A stretch of 64,000 nucleotides of DNA, taken from NCBI RefSeq assembly GCF_021531695.1, contig NZ_JADYUI010000008.1:1-64000 (forward strand), given 5' to 3'. Both the position numbers and the translations under genes were made by a program. The stretch is from Roseburia hominis. Its GTDB lineage: Bacteria; Bacillota; Clostridia; Lachnospirales; Lachnospiraceae. Shown piece by piece: positions 27,100-36,595 of the stretch; positions within the stretch are counted from its first letter, which is position 1, and each line of letters opens with the position of its first letter. The notes beneath the pieces were generated by a model that saw only the letters and a program-made list of their open reading frames with translations, made no database searches and was not told where the DNA came from.

Positions 27100-30000
27100 T
27101 TAGAAAAGCAATTCCTGTTGTTCCGTCACTTCGATTCTCGATACAATCATCGTTTCTTCTTCCGAACCCCTCCTATGATCTGCTCTTAAATACTGCATGC
27201 CATTCCGGAGGTTAGATGCAATCAGGGTTAAGACATAAATATTATCAAACTGATTATAAATGGATTCTCCACCAAGACCTGACAGACAAATCAGCTGTGT
27301 ATTTGTCTTTTTTGCCATATCCATCATTGGTTTCAACAAATGCGATGCGTTAGTCTGCGCAAATGGATTGTCCATAAGCAATACTTTTCCTTCATTTCGT
27401 TCTGCAAAAATATCCGTATCATCCTTTCGCATATAATAAAGCAATGCAGACAGAATCACAAAAGCCGAAAGGAATCCTTCTCCACCGGAGTTTCTTGCTA
27501 CATCTGCCCAAGTAATGGCATATTCCCTCTGTTCCTCAATCTTATATAAACGAATCTGCACATTTCCAATTCCTACTACTGCATCATACAGACTCTTTGT
27601 TGTAACCTTGGTTCCAAGATACTCATGTACGTTTTTGTTTTCTTCTAAAAGTGCAATTCCTTTTGTTGTAATATCATCAATATAATCCTGAAGCCGCAGT
27701 TCGTAGAGATTTTCGTTTTCTGTCCAATCCGGCAATTCAATTTTTAACATCTTGACCGGATGCTCTCTTATCGTTATCGTAGAGTTATGATCAATTTTAT
27801 TCAGATTCTCATGCACTTCTTTTAAGTAATCACCGATTAATTCTATAATTTTCGCTTTTTCTTTTTCCACCATAGAAATATCCACAAGCAGTTTTTCCAT
27901 CAGACTACGATAAGATGCCAACGTTGTATCCAATTGTTTTATGACACGCTCTGCATCATCTGTCAATTGTAGCATAGATTCCAATGGCTTCTGATAAAAA
28001 TCTTCTGAAAATGTCTCCATCCGAATGATCTGATTCAATACACGTTCCAATCCTGCTCTTGCATCCCGCCGCTGTTCCATATATGAATTGTAATCTCTTA
28101 TCAGAAATCCTTTTTGCTTTGTCAGATCCTCGTTGCTCATAACAGAAAAATCAACCTGCCATTCCACTGCTCTGTCACAAGAAAAATCTTCATACTCTGC
28201 CAATGCTGTCAAATTATTTTCATAGCCCTGTATTTTCTTTTGGATCTGTTCTTTGGTCTTTTTTGTCTCTTTCTTTTCATATTCCAGCTTTTTCACTGCT
28301 TCTGCAAAATCTATGGTCTGAATTTCTTCTTTTGCAATTGGTTCTTCTTTTTGACAATTTTCCCTTAATTCTGCATATTTAGCTTCTCGTTCCTGACGCA
28401 AAAGCGCGGATTGAATTTCCTCTGTATGAATTTGTTCTTCTTTTCTATGAAGTTTATTCTCTTGTTCCTCTAAACGCTTTTCCTGATGTAGTTCCTCCTT
28501 TACATCATAGGATATCTCTGCCCATGCATCCTCAGAAAAATGATACTTTTCCTGCAAAAATTCTAATTCTTTCCGCGCTTTTTCATATCGTTTCTCTGCT
28601 CGTTCTACTCGCTCCTCCAGTTCCTTTTGTTCTGCATTAACTCCGCTCGTAATAACCTCATAACGAATCTCTGCTTCTTTTGCCTGTTCTTCTTTTAACT
28701 CCTGTAATTGTTTCTCGGACATAGGCGGATATTGTTGATAATGAGCCTTCTTTTTATTACACTCTTCTGTTTGCCTTTCCAGTATTAACAAATTATTTTT
28801 TTCGGTATCCAGCTCCTCTTCTATCCTGTCAATTTTCTCTTTTACCAGTTTCTTTTGATTTAACAAACGCTCTTTTTCGCTCTTATTTTTTTCTAACAGA
28901 CTTCTATTTTCCTGATATATTCCATAGTTCTCACGCAACTGCAAAAAATCCGCAAGCCTTCGCTGCTGATAAACTAATTCCTGTTCTAACACTAAAATCT
29001 GTTGTTCTTTCTTTGTCTGAAGATTTTCTAATTCTTCCTGTTCTTCTCTTTTATGTAACAGTTCCTGCTCTAACACTGCCAGTTCTGTTTCCTGTCCTTT
29101 GATTTTTTCTTTGACAGCATCATAGTTTTCTTTTGTTACTCTCTGACTCTTAATCTTTTCCTGTTTCTCAACATATTCTGTATATTCCTGTTTTTTCAGT
29201 TCAATCGATTTCTTCAACTTTTCAATAAGAGTTGTTTTCTCTGCGAGCATTTGTTGCAGCTTTTCTTCCTCCAGCAGGTTATCATTAAACCAGACATAAA
29301 AATTCAAATTGGTGAAAGCACAGACTGCTCCTTTTTTTCCACTTTCATTCTCTTTTTGTTCCAGTTCTTCACGAATCAGAATCGGAACCGGAAATGATGT
29401 ATACACCTGTTCCGTCAACCCCGCCAGTCGTTTCAGTTCCATCCTGGATAAAATTAAAGAATAGGGAAGAAATGGCTGTTCCTCTATGAGTTTTTTATTT
29501 TTTTCAACCGGATACTGGTTCTTTTTTAACCATTCCATACCATAAACAAAATGGATTCCTGCTTCCTCCAGCATTCCTTCAAATTCTTCTGATAATTCCA
29601 ACACCTGTCCTTCTGCCAGCTTACGATATTCCTTTTCCAGTTCATCTGCTTCTTTTTCCAGACTCTGTCTTATCCTATCCGTATCTGCCAGTTTTCGTTG
29701 CGCTGCTGCCAGTATTTTTTTCTTATCAAAAAGCTCTGTCTGCTCCAATCCAAAATATTGTAAAATAACGTTGCGTTCGGTTAATTCTTTTTCATAGTCA
29801 GCCAATTCTTTTTCTGCTGTATTGTGCATGGCTTCTAACCGGATTTTATCTGCATTTTTATCTTCAATCAGACGTTGCATGCTTTTATGCTGTTCCCGAT
29901 ACTGTTCAACCTCATTTTTTACAGTGGTCTTTCTGTGTTCCGTATCTTTTAACTCTTTTTCATATTCCATCTGCTGAACCTGCAACACTCCCGGTTCGTA

Positions 30001-31518
30001 TTCTCCCAAAATATTTCTGTTCCAGTTTGCCTGATATTCCTGATTAAACTTTTCTTCAACTTCATCAAAAGCTCTTATTTTAGCTCCTAAAGCTCCATTC
30101 TGTTCCGCCAGCTCTCCTTCTGTCTTCCGTATCTCCTCTAACTTATTCTGTGCCTCTGTCCGTTCTTTTGTCATATTTTGAATCTCACATGCACGTTTCT
30201 CTTTTTCTTCTTCTTTCTGTGCCGTAAGCTGCTCGTAATATTGCTTCAGTTGCATTCCCAACAAATTTCTTTCCGGTTCCAGATTCTCCTCTTTTTTTTG
30301 ACATAATAACAGCCGTTCTTTTTCTTGGTCCCGTTCTTTTTCACATTCTGTGACATTCTCCTTTTGTTTTGCACATGCCAAAACCTGAAGCTTATGAGAA
30401 ATTTTCTCTTTTTCCCGCTCTAAATCACTTCTTTCTATCTGTAACATTTCCAGATTATTATTACAAAATCGTTCTTTCTCTATGATGCGATAGATTTCTT
30501 CGGACAATTTTTCATATTCCAGATGAGCCAATTGATTTTCCATCTCTTCGAGTTTCTGTTCTGTCTCACTGGCATAATTCTTTTCCTTCTCATAAAGTTC
30601 ATGCAATTTTTCTATAAAATCTGCAATCCGCGCTTTCTGCTCACCTAAGTGTTCCGATATCTCTTTGTATTTTTCCGCACCGGCATATATACGCTCTGCT
30701 TCCTGTTCAAATGCATGAATCGTATCCCGCCGCTCAATTTTGGACTTATTGTCCTTATACTGTCCCGTATACTTTTCCAGAATAACCTGAAATTCTTTCA
30801 TGCGGTTCTTGTCTTTATTTAGTTTATTCTCTACCGCTTCCAAAAACCATTTTTCTACCAAACCTTTTTCATCCTTACAATCAGCAAATAATTCTGACAG
30901 TCCGGACTCTTTTATATTTACTTTTTTTATAATTGTTTCCCATTCTTTATAATTAATCTGATACTCTGACAATTTATCATAATACTGCTTTGACTGGGCA
31001 AAATTATTCATATCATAGTAAAAAAATGGTACATTCCTCTCACGTTTATAACTTTCAAAAAGCTGTTTACAGACATGAAATCCTTTTAATGTAATGTCAT
31101 TTTTGGTTTTCTCTACCACCGGAAGATGATAAATATCCTGCATACATCGTTCTTTATACTCTGATATAAAATTTATAATTTCCAGGTCATCCTGATGTTC
31201 CTCGGAAATTTCCTGATTTTTTCGTATCATCATACCTGTCAGTACATAACCGGCACCCTGATCCAATTTCCACTCTACTAAAATAAAGGTAGGCTTATTT
31301 GTTGTGAAATAACTGGAAAATGGACGATCTTTCGTATCCCGATAACGCTTATGCACGAATGGTGCTGTCATCATCTGCACCAAAACAGACTTTCCCCCAC
31401 CATTTCGCAGAGAAAGAAGTGTACTTTCCCCATTCAGTTGAAAAATCTCATCACTGATTCGAATCGCATTATTGTTATAGTTTAAATTTATAAAACGTAC
31501 CGCATTTATTTTACTCAT
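27100..31518 (-). CDS. jetC: JetC: SMC/MukB-like ATPase of a Wadjet-type defence system
   Basis: The 1472-aa protein is built like an SMC. The N-terminal head has Walker A LRNGGGKSVLVQ (near residue 40), a very long Glu/Lys-rich coiled coil spans roughly 230-1230, with a break at about 640-730 that may be a hinge, and the C-terminal head has the ABC signature NSGGEGFLSAFVIL and Walker B KVLLMDNPFAQTNASHL. In Wadjet it is the motor that extrudes and senses small circular DNA, leading to plasmid cleavage by JetD. The chosen ATG follows GGAGGG. It overlaps the jetB end by 8 bases, a coupled pair. It is the last gene of the jetD-A-B-C unit. Confidence 0.88.
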   Translation of the reverse strand: MSKINAVRFINLNYNNNAIRISDEIFQLNGESTLLSLRNGGGKSVLVQMMTAPFVHKRYRDTKDRPFSSYFTTNKPTFILVEWKLDQGAGYVLTGMMIRKNQEISEEHQDDLEIINFISEYKERCMQDIYHLPVVEKTKNDITLKGFHVCKQLFESYKRERNVPFFYYDMNNFAQSKQYYDKLSEYQINYKEWETIIKKVNIKESGLSELFADCKDEKGLVEKWFLEAVENKLNKDKNRMKEFQVILEKYTGQYKDNKSKIERRDTIHAFEQEAERIYAGAEKYKEISEHLGEQKARIADFIEKLHELYEKEKNYASETEQKLEEMENQLAHLEYEKLSEEIYRIIEKERFCNNNLEMLQIERSDLEREKEKISHKLQVLACAKQKENVTECEKERDQEKERLLLCQKKEENLEPERNLLGMQLKQYYEQLTAQKEEEKEKRACEIQNMTKERTEAQNKLEEIRKTEGELAEQNGALGAKIRAFDEVEEKFNQEYQANWNRNILGEYEPGVLQVQQMEYEKELKDTEHRKTTVKNEVEQYREQHKSMQRLIEDKNADKIRLEAMHNTAEKELADYEKELTERNVILQYFGLEQTELFDKKKILAAAQRKLADTDRIRQSLEKEADELEKEYRKLAEGQVLELSEEFEGMLEEAGIHFVYGMEWLKKNQYPVEKNKKLIEEQPFLPYSLILSRMELKRLAGLTEQVYTSFPVPILIREELEQKENESGKKGAVCAFTNLNFYVWFNDNLLEEEKLQQMLAEKTTLIEKLKKSIELKKQEYTEYVEKQEKIKSQRVTKENYDAVKEKIKGQETELAVLEQELLHKREEQEELENLQTKKEQQILVLEQELVYQQRRLADFLQLRENYGIYQENRSLLEKNKSEKERLLNQKKLVKEKIDRIEEELDTEKNNLLILERQTEECNKKKAHYQQYPPMSEKQLQELKEEQAKEAEIRYEVITSGVNAEQKELEERVERAEKRYEKARKELEFLQEKYHFSEDAWAEISYDVKEELHQEKRLEEQENKLHRKEEQIHTEEIQSALLRQEREAKYAELRENCQKEEPIAKEEIQTIDFAEAVKKLEYEKKETKKTKEQIQKKIQGYENNLTALAEYEDFSCDRAVEWQVDFSVMSNEDLTKQKGFLIRDYNSYMEQRRDARAGLERVLNQIIRMETFSEDFYQKPLESMLQLTDDAERVIKQLDTTLASYRSLMEKLLVDISMVEKEKAKIIELIGDYLKEVHENLNKIDHNSTITIREHPVKMLKIELPDWTENENLYELRLQDYIDDITTKGIALLEENKNVHEYLGTKVTTKSLYDAVVGIGNVQIRLYKIEEQREYAITWADVARNSGGEGFLSAFVILSALLYYMRKDDTDIFAERNEGKVLLMDNPFAQTNASHLLKPMMDMAKKTNTQLICLSGLGGESIYNQFDNIYVLTLIASNLRNGMQYLRADHRRGSEEETMIVSRIEVTEQQELLF

Positions 31519-32224
31519 TTTCACCCTCCAGCACTCGTTTTACCCTCTGAAAATGGTTCTGATTTAAAAGATTCCAGTCCATAAAGTTGTCCAGTTTTTT
31601 GGTTGTTTTTATCATCTCATCTTCTTCCACATATTCAATCAATCCCTGTTTTTCCAGGAAACTCAAGATATGATACAAAAATCCTTCCTTTGTTGTCTTC
31701 GCTCTGGAACCTTTTTCATCCGAACGTAATGCTTCATATGCTTCTAACATATTAGAAAAAGCAATTCCAACCTCATCTTCTTTTTCTTCGCTTACACGTT
31801 CTTTTCCTTCTTTCAATCGTTCAGAGATTCTGTTCTGCAACTCACCAACTCTCATATAATCTCTTGTTTTACTGGTAGCCCCCTGACCATCATAAAATTC
31901 TACCAGAAGCGTTACTATAACAAACTGGGAAAGATAATAGTCTTTATCCGTTCCATTCGATTTGCATAGTGCCTGCTTTAACTGAGCTTTCGAAAAGCCC
32001 AAAAATGTATTATCTTCCTTTGGAATCAGATAAATTACGTTTCCATACCGCTCTATCTCACACTCTGCAATCTCTCCTTGTGATTTTACCAGATTCTGTA
32101 TCCGTTCACTTTCTGCGTATGCACGATATAACCGTTCCTGTTTTTCCTCACCAAGTTCATGATGTTCTAACAGATAATAAAAAATTTCCTGTCCCATACG
32201 GATTTCGTCTATTTCATATGCCAT
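31511..32224 (-). CDS. jetB: JetB-like (MukE/DUF6063-type) subunit
   Basis: The 237-aa mostly helical protein begins MAYEIDEIRMGQEIFYYLLEH. It has the size and position of the winged-helix kite-type subunit (MukE/JetB) between JetA and JetC. I associate the sequence with DUF6063, found with DUF5716-type JetA, but the assignment rests mainly on context. It starts three bases after the jetA stop and overlaps jetC at its end, so stoichiometric co-translation is expected. In the complex it should bridge the JetA kleisin and the JetC heads. Confidence 0.78.
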   Translation of the reverse strand: MAYEIDEIRMGQEIFYYLLEHHELGEEKQERLYRAYAESERIQNLVKSQGEIAECEIERYGNVIYLIPKEDNTFLGFSKAQLKQALCKSNGTDKDYYLSQFVIVTLLVEFYDGQGATSKTRDYMRVGELQNRISERLKEGKERVSEEKEDEVGIAFSNMLEAYEALRSDEKGSRAKTTKEGFLYHILSFLEKQGLIEYVEEDEMIKTTKKLDNFMDWNLLNQNHFQRVKRVLEGENE

Positions 32225-32227
32225 CTC

Positions 32228-33847
32228 TTATCCCTCCCGTCTCACTCGAATCAGTACATTCGAACAGCAAATACTTTTTCTATTCCCTGTCTCATCTTCT
32301 ACCTGTTCAAAAACGATTACCTTACCATCTTCAATCCGGTAAATTTCTATTTTATCTATCTGCCATCCGCTATTTTCCACTAAAGACAAAACCATCTCAT
32401 TCAGCTGAAAACTATTGGAAAAATCACTAATGTACTCACGTCTTTCTTCTTTCAGCTGTCTAATACTGATTTCTTTACTTCTTAACAGTTCCACCATAAT
32501 TTCCTTGAATATTTCTACATTCGGAATTAATTCCAAAAGATCCGTGCTCCGTTCTTCTATGCTGTTTCTGATTTCTTCTAAAGAAATCTCTCCCCGGTCG
32601 GAGTTCATAGCTTTTTCTATCAGATATTTAAGACTTTTTTCATATTTCCTAAGTTTTTCTCTTCGACGATGTTCCTCTGCCTCCATCCATGCTTCATCGC
32701 CAAACTCCATCACCTCTCCCAATTCTTCCACTTCTTTTTTACGAATCGGTTTTTGAAGTTCCGTTGCCTTTTTTAAATTATAAATTTTTTCAGGAGTATT
32801 AGAAAAAAGAGGACGTAAAAATATCTCCATTCGCTCTAAACCTCTGGGATTTTCTAAGATTTTTTCATACAATTCATTCTGAAGCGAAAACCTTCGAATA
32901 AAAGACATCTGGGAAAGCTGTTCCAATTCTTTGGTATACAAAGATTTCAAATCAAAATGACTGCTTAATATCTTCTGATGTTCGTCAATCGTCCGATTCA
33001 GATAATTTTCTATAATCCCAAGATTCTTAAGCTTCTCTTCCTCTTTTTCATCTAACTTTCTGACATTTAAATTGATGTCTTCCAATTCTTTTTCTCTGCT
33101 CTTAACCAGTTCCCTGTAATTTTGAAATTTCTGCTTTGTATCACTAATAGTCTCCAGATTTTCCGTTAAGACCGTTTCATACTCCGCAACCGAATAACTA
33201 AGTGCATTTCTTCTGATTCGTCCCATTGCTTCTTCAATTTTCTGAAGCTGGATACGCAAGAGATTAAATATATTTTTAATTTCATCCACAGCCTTATCAT
33301 AACTCTGCTTTTCCAGATGCATTTTGAAAACCATTTCATGAATGGTAAGCTTCATATTATTCTCTATCTCCAATGTCGATAACAGCAAATTATAGCCATC
33401 TTCCGTGAGATAATAAGAGGTTCTCCTCACCTCAGAATCTACATAGACAATCCGGTTTGCCACATAGCTGATGTTCATACTCTGATAAGCTCTCTGTTCA
33501 AAATCATATCCATCAAAATACATTGCCTTCCCTTCATTGGAAAGAATAACATTAAGAATAAAATCTCCCAGATTCTTGCAATCCTCGTAACTCATATTCT
33601 TCTTAAAATAGCGCATATTCAGGTTGTCCAAATATGCGCCAATATCATCAATCGTACAGTTTTCTTCTTTTAATGACTGCTCCATAATATATAACATCAC
33701 AGAAAAAATGACATTAATCTGCTCATCCAGTTTCAAAAATCCATACTGCTTCCATATCATTTTCTGACTACTGTTTATAAATAATAACACATAACGACCA
33801 ACATGTTTCATTCTTTTTGGAAACTGTTTTAAAAATTCGTACTGCAT
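32228..33847 (-). CDS. jetA: JetA-like (kleisin/MukF, DUF5716-type) subunit
   Basis: The 539-aa protein has an N-terminal part about 200 residues long that looks like winged helices (KLDEQINVIFSVMLYIMEQS...), a central coiled coil (about 190-320) and a C-terminal domain. This follows the MukF/JetA kleisin plan. I recognise it as the DUF5716-type JetA family. It would connect JetC heads and bind JetB. It begins 29 bp after the jetD stop. All residues appear intact, with no frameshift. Confidence 0.82.
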   Translation of the reverse strand: MQYEFLKQFPKRMKHVGRYVLLFINSSQKMIWKQYGFLKLDEQINVIFSVMLYIMEQSLKEENCTIDDIGAYLDNLNMRYFKKNMSYEDCKNLGDFILNVILSNEGKAMYFDGYDFEQRAYQSMNISYVANRIVYVDSEVRRTSYYLTEDGYNLLLSTLEIENNMKLTIHEMVFKMHLEKQSYDKAVDEIKNIFNLLRIQLQKIEEAMGRIRRNALSYSVAEYETVLTENLETISDTKQKFQNYRELVKSREKELEDINLNVRKLDEKEEEKLKNLGIIENYLNRTIDEHQKILSSHFDLKSLYTKELEQLSQMSFIRRFSLQNELYEKILENPRGLERMEIFLRPLFSNTPEKIYNLKKATELQKPIRKKEVEELGEVMEFGDEAWMEAEEHRRREKLRKYEKSLKYLIEKAMNSDRGEISLEEIRNSIEERSTDLLELIPNVEIFKEIMVELLRSKEISIRQLKEERREYISDFSNSFQLNEMVLSLVENSGWQIDKIEIYRIEDGKVIVFEQVEDETGNRKSICCSNVLIRVRREG

Positions 33848-33876
33848 CTTTGCTCTCCCTGTATCTATTGCTCTTC

Positions 33877-34863
33877 CTAAAAATCCGCAATATTTAAAAT
33901 CTCCTGCGGTATGTATTTTCCTGCATGAAGAACCTGCCTTATTTTCTCTTTCGTTTCATCGGAAAAGTACCAAAAAAACTGTCCCGAAATATTACGGTTC
34001 TGATTTTCACTTGTATCCGGCAAAAAATCCATCCCATTTTTTTCTGCTTTTTGTATCATCTTTTCATAAGCCTGCACGAATGGTTTGATTCCATGTTCTG
34101 CACCAAAAATTTCTTCTAATCGTTCGTAAATTCCAATTCCTTCATAATCCAAATCACCAAAATACAGAATCTGATTCCCGGAATCATTAATATAAGGCTC
34201 AACACAAAAACGAAAATCTTCAAAAGACCGCAAAATGCCTTTTCCTGCCCCGTAAATTACCGTTCCTATTTTTTCCCCTAAAATCTTATCTCCTCCACTT
34301 ATTAAATGCCTTCGCATACTGTAAAATGTGTCTTTATTTTCCAATATCAGAACTGTCTGCGGAACTTCCCTGCTGCCGGAATAGTATGCCAATGGTTCTG
34401 TGGTTTCATAAATATCCAACTGCTCTAACGTCACCCCACAATGTGCCAGAACGCGCTTCCCTTGTCCTTTTTGTAAAAACTTCTCTCTCCCCCAGATTTG
34501 AAAACTCCGTTCATTCAACGAAACCGGCTCCTGCTGTTTGTCTCCATATTTCAAAAAATAGCGGTTTAAAAGATTCACCCATGGTTCTTCCTTTTGATAA
34601 ACATCCAGATGATTCAGATAATAATCTGTCCGAATCATTGAAACCAGCTTATATTGCAATTCCTCAATCAGCGTATGATAATCGGGTTTCTTTTCAAGCA
34701 CCCAGTAACTCTGGTGTAATGCCGGTGTTTTTCCATTGAGAGGTGAATTTTTAACCGCTTTTATTTTTTGTTTTTCAATTTGTTCTATGATATATTGATA
34801 CTGCTCAGGATAAGTCAGTTTTCCACTTTCCTTAAGCAATTGTTCTAACGAAATCCGTTTCAT
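33877..34863 (-). CDS. jetD: JetD-like topoisomerase-fold nuclease of the Wadjet system
   Basis: The 328-aa protein has the Toprim-like features of JetD: the acidic motif VLILENKDTFYSMRRHL (near residue 175) and the DxD motif LYFGDLDYEGIGIYERL (near residue 235). The N-terminal half is the DUF3322-like arm. JetD is the nuclease that cuts plasmid DNA after the JetABC motor stalls. Here it is the first gene of the operon, whereas in classical jetABCD it is last. The start follows AGGAAAATGAG, and the operon promoter lies about 65 bp upstream. Confidence 0.85.
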   Translation of the reverse strand: MKRISLEQLLKESGKLTYPEQYQYIIEQIEKQKIKAVKNSPLNGKTPALHQSYWVLEKKPDYHTLIEELQYKLVSMIRTDYYLNHLDVYQKEEPWVNLLNRYFLKYGDKQQEPVSLNERSFQIWGREKFLQKGQGKRVLAHCGVTLEQLDIYETTEPLAYYSGSREVPQTVLILENKDTFYSMRRHLISGGDKILGEKIGTVIYGAGKGILRSFEDFRFCVEPYINDSGNQILYFGDLDYEGIGIYERLEEIFGAEHGIKPFVQAYEKMIQKAEKNGMDFLPDTSENQNRNISGQFFWYFSDETKEKIRQVLHAGKYIPQEILNIADF

Positions 34864-34927
34864 CTCATTTTCCTGTTTTGTTTCCTGCCACTTTCTTTCT
34901 CATACACAATTTAATCGTCATGTCATC

Positions 34928-34956
34928 ATTATACAAAAACAAGCTGTAAAGTTCAA
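34928..34956 (-). promoter_or_regulatory. Promoter of the jetD-jetA-jetB-jetC operon
   Basis: On the minus strand TTGAAC (34956-34951) and TATAAT (34933-34928) are 17 bp apart, 65 bp before the jetD ATG. No obvious operator palindrome surrounds it. Confidence 0.7.
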
Positions 34957-35088
34957 TGTAAAACTTTATACACCTTTAACAATACATTTCAAAATCTTAC
35001 TTTGATTATTATATTTTGGTTCTTTCATCATAGTTTAAATAAATACACCAATATAGCAATCTTGAAACGATTTACAATGCGGTGCTAT

Positions 35089-35319
35089 CTATCCATTACA
35101 ATCTTCTGGTTTTCCATAGTTTCTAAAAGTTGCACATGTCATAGGACGATAATTGTATATAGAACATAATTTATCTTCACTTAACAACGGGCATTCCAAA
35201 TCAAGTTTTAAATACCGTTCATTATTTTCTTTATCATAAAACACATTATCTAAAGTAATATAGAGAAGGATGCCGTTATCTACAGCAATATTTCTTTTTC
35301 TAACACCTCTGCATTTTTG
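35089..35319 (-). pseudogene. C-terminal remnant of a YkgJ-type cysteine-cluster protein
   Basis: Directly after the HipA-like stop codon, and in the same frame, an open stretch of 76 codons begins QKCRGVRKRNIAVDNGILLY. It ends with LECPLLSEDKLCSIYNYRP, MTCATFRNYG and a TAG at 35089-35091. The CSIYxxRPxxC pattern is the Fe-S or zinc-binding end of YkgJ-family proteins. The CxxCxxCC start of the family is missing and there is no start codon or ribosome binding site. I read it as a truncated gene left by a rearrangement next to the HipA-like cassette. Confidence 0.55.
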
Positions 35320-36258
35320 TTATTCTCCTCTATGGTTTTTTCGTATACAGACCTCGTTTTTAGCATTCAAAACCTTTGACTTGTCAACTAACTTATTATA
35401 AGTCTCATCAAGAATAATATGCTTTCGTTCAACCAACATTGTACTGTAAAATTCTCTCTGTAATTCAGATATGGCAGATATTCCATCAATGATTTTGTAA
35501 ATCCCATTTTCAGTTATACGAGGAACAATTCTTAGAAGAGCCTTATTAAGATCCTCATTTTCCATACTACTTATATAATCATAATAGTTGATTTTTTTGT
35601 CACCAATACGAATAGCCGATACCGGACGATTATATATTCTCGTCCCTCTCTCTCCTGCATCTGAAAGAACTAAACGCATGACTTCCTCATCTGCTTGCGG
35701 ATACAATGAGCTTCCACAATCATATACGGGTGCAATTTTCATTTCATCAGTTTCTTGATTATATAAAAAACCCCAGTTTCCATTATGACGATCCCAATTA
35801 CCAATCAGAGCATCCACTACAAACATATCCCAGAAAAACTTTCTTAATTTCTCCGGATCAACTGCCATTTGTTCATCAAATGTATATAAAATCTCATTCA
35901 ATTCTGTTCCATATCCGTTACGTTCTGATGTAATGGACTGATTCTTTAAGGATGCAAAATCCTGAAGGACAACACCAACACTTGTCATATCCTTACATGC
36001 TACAACCATCTTTTCTTTATTTCCGTCGTGATAAGTTCCCAGCAATGTTTCCTGCACCGGTATTTGTGCTAATTCAAAAATACGGCAGCCTATATACTCT
36101 GATATACAACCATTCGTATAATGCATATTCACGTTTATTTTTCCACCACTTGGGAACTTCAGCATATAAATATCACCATTATACCTCACGCTGATTTTAT
36201 TTCCATTTGCTCCAGCATATCCTCGCTTTAGTTGTTCGCATTTTGTAAAATCAATCAT
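35320..36258 (-). CDS. Short HipA-like kinase (CtkA/HipT type)
   Basis: The 312-aa protein has HipA-kinase features. These are a Gly-containing loop RGYAGANGNK (near residue 12), the ATP-anchoring lysine in YMLKFPSGG, the catalytic loop DALIGNWDRHNGNWGFL (Asp and Asn near 150) and the metal-binding Asp in IAPVYDCGSSL. It lacks the roughly 100-residue N-terminal subdomain of full-length HipA, as do CtkA and HipT. Such Ser/Thr kinases can be toxins that phosphorylate translation factors, but the target here is unknown. It begins 15 bp after the 75-aa gene, with GGAGG. Its last 15 residues (NAKNEVCIRKNHRGE) may be acquired from the fused remnant that follows. Confidence 0.87.
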   Translation of the reverse strand: MIDFTKCEQLKRGYAGANGNKISVRYNGDIYMLKFPSGGKINVNMHYTNGCISEYIGCRIFELAQIPVQETLLGTYHDGNKEKMVVACKDMTSVGVVLQDFASLKNQSITSERNGYGTELNEILYTFDEQMAVDPEKLRKFFWDMFVVDALIGNWDRHNGNWGFLYNQETDEMKIAPVYDCGSSLYPQADEEVMRLVLSDAGERGTRIYNRPVSAIRIGDKKINYYDYISSMENEDLNKALLRIVPRITENGIYKIIDGISAISELQREFYSTMLVERKHIILDETYNKLVDKSKVLNAKNEVCIRKNHRGE

Positions 36259-36273
36259 AACTAATCCTCCGTG

Positions 36274-36501
36274 TTACCCTTTTTGTAATCCCAAATACTG
36301 TTCCCTTAATCTCCATGCTTCTTCCGATGTAATCATTTGTTCTACTTCACAAACATTTATATCTGTCTGTAAATCACAATAATCCATATCAAACTCTGCA
36401 TATCCAGTACCTTTTTCATACTTTTCTTTTCCAAGAAGAAAAGCCCTAATGGACTCTTTCAAAAATTCAGGTAATGAACTGTCTATTTTACACATTTCCA
36501 T
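36274..36501 (-). CDS. Small acidic protein between antitoxin-like and kinase genes
   Basis: The 75-aa product is read from the ATG eight bases after GGAGG. A GTG three codons upstream overlaps that site. It is acidic, with no membrane segment: IDSSLPEFLKESIRAFLLG, then DMDYCDLQTDINVCEVEQMITSEEAWRLREQYLG. I do not know a named family. Its placement directly before a short HipA-like kinase parallels HipS in the hipBST operons, where a small second protein neutralises the HipT kinase. No clear sequence similarity to HipS is claimed. Confidence 0.72.
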   Translation of the reverse strand: MEMCKIDSSLPEFLKESIRAFLLGKEKYEKGTGYAEFDMDYCDLQTDINVCEVEQMITSEEAWRLREQYLGLQKG

Positions 36502-36560
36502 ATGTGCCACCTCCGCATCAAATACATTTCTATAAACACTTGTTTCTTTAATTATCTTCT

Positions 36561-36592
36561 GACTTTAATAATTTATCAATTTTACTAAAGTC
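36561..36592 (-). other. Hairpin between the AbiEi-like gene and the 75-aa gene
   Basis: GACTTTAGTAA and TTATTAAAGTC (minus strand) pair over 11 bp with one G-U pair and a 10-base AT-rich loop. There is no U-run. It begins four bases after the AbiEi-like stop, and may lower or stabilise expression of the downstream two genes. Confidence 0.55.
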
Positions 36593-36595
36593 ATC

